Below the pieces are notes generated by a model. That model searched no databases, was not told the origin of the DNA, and saw only the letters and a program-made list of their open reading frames with translations. From Firmicutes bacterium UBA3738 (GTDB lineage: Bacteria; Bacillota; Clostridia; Peptostreptococcales; Anaerovoracaceae): 5,331 nt of DNA. Location of the stretch: positions 1-5,331 of the forward strand of contig DFGY01000094.1 in NCBI GenBank assembly GCA_002372505.1. The letters are read 5' to 3'. Positions within the stretch are counted from its first letter, which is position 1. The number at the start of each line of letters is the position of its first letter. Below are positions 3,869 through 5,331 of this stretch, piece after piece. The translations under genes and the position numbers were made by a program.

Positions 3869-5331
3869 ATGGGCTTTATGGAAAAGGTATTTGGCGACCT
3901 GAACGCCAAGGAAGTTAGAAAAGTAGAAAAGATTGTTGACAAAATAGAGGCGCTGGACGAGGAAATGCAGGCTCTCACAGACGAAGAGCTCCAGGCGAAA
4001 ACGCCGGAATTCAAAGAGAGACTGGCAGCAGGGGAGACTCTGGATGACATCCTTCCGGAAGCCTTCGCCGTGTGCCGTGAAGCCGCGGCCAGAACTCTGG
4101 GGCTCAAGCCCTTCAGAGTGCAACTCATCGGTGGCGTAGTCCTCCATCAGGGAAGAATCGCTGAGATGAAAACCGGTGAAGGTAAGACTCTTGTGGCCAC
4201 ACTGCCTACATACCTCAATGCCCTTGAGGGCAAAGGCGTCCACGTAGTCACAGTCAACGACTACCTGGCCAAGCGTGACGCGGAATGGATGGGCAAGTGC
4301 TATACATTCCTGGGTCTCACCATCGGATGCGTGGTTCACGGCATTACAGAGGAAGAAAGAAAGGCGGCATATAACGCCGACATTACATATGGAACCAACA
4401 ATGAATACGGTTTCGATTATCTGCGCGACAACATGGTAGTCGAAGTGGAAGACATGATGCAAAGAGAGCTGAACTACGCCATCGTGGACGAGGTTGACTC
4501 CATTCTCGTTGACGAAGCCAGGACGCCTCTCATCATTTCCGGTCAGGGAGAAGAGTCAACGGCTCTATACTCAATGGCTGACCGCTTCATAAAGACTTTG
4601 GTTCCCTCCGACTACTCAGTAGAGGAAAAGGACAAGCAGGTAGCTCTTACCGACGAAGGCGTTGTAAAGTGCGAAAAATATTTCGACATTGACAACTTCG
4701 CAGATCCTGAGCACATGGACATTAACCACCATGTAATGCAGGCCTTAAAAGCTCACACTCTCATGCAGAGAGACGTAGACTACATCGTAAAGGACGGAGA
4801 AGTAATAATCGTAGACGAATTCACCGGACGTCTCATGTTCGGAAGACGCTACAGCGACGGACTTCACCAGGCCATCGAGGCTAAGGAACACGTAAGCGTC
4901 CGCTCCGAGTCCAAGACCCTGGCTACAATCACCCTGCAAAACTATTTCAGGATGTACAACAAGCTGGCCGGCATGACCGGTACAGCCAAGACGGAAGAAG
5001 ATGAATTCCGCGAAATATACAACATGGACGTTGTGGTTATTCCAACCAACAAGGAAGTAATCAGAAATGACCTGCCTGACGCAGTATTCGGAACGGAAAA
5101 GGGCAAGTACAAGGCCATCGTAAACAAAGTGGTCGAAGCTCACGAAAAGGGCCAGCCTGTACTGGTAGGTACGATTTCAATTGAAAAGTCAGAGCTCATT
5201 GCTGACATGCTGCAGAAGCGCGGCGTAAAGAACTTTAACGTACTCAACGCCAAGCAGCACGAAAAGGAAGCTGCCATCGTAGCCGAAGCCGGCCGCGAAG
5301 GGGCAGTCACCATCGCCACCAACATGGCCGG
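3869..5331 (+). CDS. secA: Protein translocase motor ATPase SecA (N-terminal 487 residues, cut by the window edge)
   Basis: SecA is the ATPase that drives unfolded preproteins through the SecYEG channel. The visible part covers nucleotide-binding domain 1 (about 1-220 and 350-410), the preprotein cross-linking domain inserted in it (about 221-350), and the start of NBD2. Seen motifs: LHQGRIAEMKTGEGKT with Walker A MKTGEGKT (100-107), VNDYLAKRD (motif Ia region), TYGTNNEYGFDYLRDN, Walker B VDEVDSILVDEARTPLIISG (D207, E208), VDEFTGRLMFGRRYSDG (315 onward), AGMTGTA (near 367-373) and ATNMAG at the very end. These are all standard. The ATG at 3869 is chosen because AAGGGAG (3852-3858) stands 10 bases upstream and MGFMEKVFG fits family starts; the ATG at 3878 is too far from that site. 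Probably co-transcribed with the CNNM gene. The remaining NBD2, helical domains and C-terminal zinc tail lie beyond the window. Confidence 0.98.
   Translation, partial: MGFMEKVFGDLNAKEVRKVEKIVDKIEALDEEMQALTDEELQAKTPEFKERLAAGETLDDILPEAFAVCREAAARTLGLKPFRVQLIGGVVLHQGRIAEMKTGEGKTLVATLPTYLNALEGKGVHVVTVNDYLAKRDAEWMGKCYTFLGLTIGCVVHGITEEERKAAYNADITYGTNNEYGFDYLRDNMVVEVEDMMQRELNYAIVDEVDSILVDEARTPLIISGQGEESTALYSMADRFIKTLVPSDYSVEEKDKQVALTDEGVVKCEKYFDIDNFADPEHMDINHHVMQALKAHTLMQRDVDYIVKDGEVIIVDEFTGRLMFGRRYSDGLHQAIEAKEHVSVRSESKTLATITLQNYFRMYNKLAGMTGTAKTEEDEFREIYNMDVVVIPTNKEVIRNDLPDAVFGTEKGKYKAIVNKVVEAHEKGQPVLVGTISIEKSELIADMLQKRGVKNFNVLNAKQHEKEAAIVAEAGREGAVTIATNMA

Noticed and set aside
3860..4462. Minus-strand open frame of 200 codons opposite the secA start
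   Set aside because: It is antisense to clear SecA motifs and has no start signal.

Overview
The window reads as chromosomal DNA of a Firmicutes, most likely a Clostridia-type anaerobe. The evidence is the SecA and CNNM/HlyC protein sequences, an AAGGAG ribosome site and TATAAT-type promoters, and a membrane-anchored polysaccharide deacetylase with a PdaC/RsiV-like outer domain. Genus cannot be fixed by eye.

Layout: positions 1-90 hold no gene I can support. A membrane-anchored polysaccharide deacetylase is encoded on the minus strand (91-1464), with its own extended -10 promoter just upstream. A long non-coding stretch (1465-2588) separates it from a divergent plus-strand gene pair: a CNNM/HlyC-CorC transporter-like protein (2589-3863) and, 5 bp later, secA (3869 to beyond the window edge).

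The non-coding stretch is the unusual part. About 855 bp (1590-2446) are almost wholly repeats of three unrelated families. Family A contains GCGTTTCACAGGGACAGG; it is a tandem pair at the left end and a three-unit array in inverted orientation at the right end. Family B is four units of about 83-88 bp, each centred on an ATTCCAACATTT / AAATGTTGGAAT hairpin. Family C is three units of about 85-89 bp. Its first two copies carry two interleaved perfect inverted repeats (11 bp and 7 bp arms), a topology that allows a pseudoknot or two competing hairpins. The island sits exactly between the two outward-facing promoter zones and leaves both intact. A perfect 9+1+9 palindrome abuts its right end, and two more palindromes overlap the proposed promoter of the CNNM-secA pair.

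Functionally, secA is the ATPase motor of Sec export. The deacetylase and the CNNM protein are both predicted envelope proteins that would need membrane insertion or export. The CNNM-secA spacing argues for co-transcription. No defence system, phage, transposase gene, CRISPR array, tRNA or rRNA is seen.
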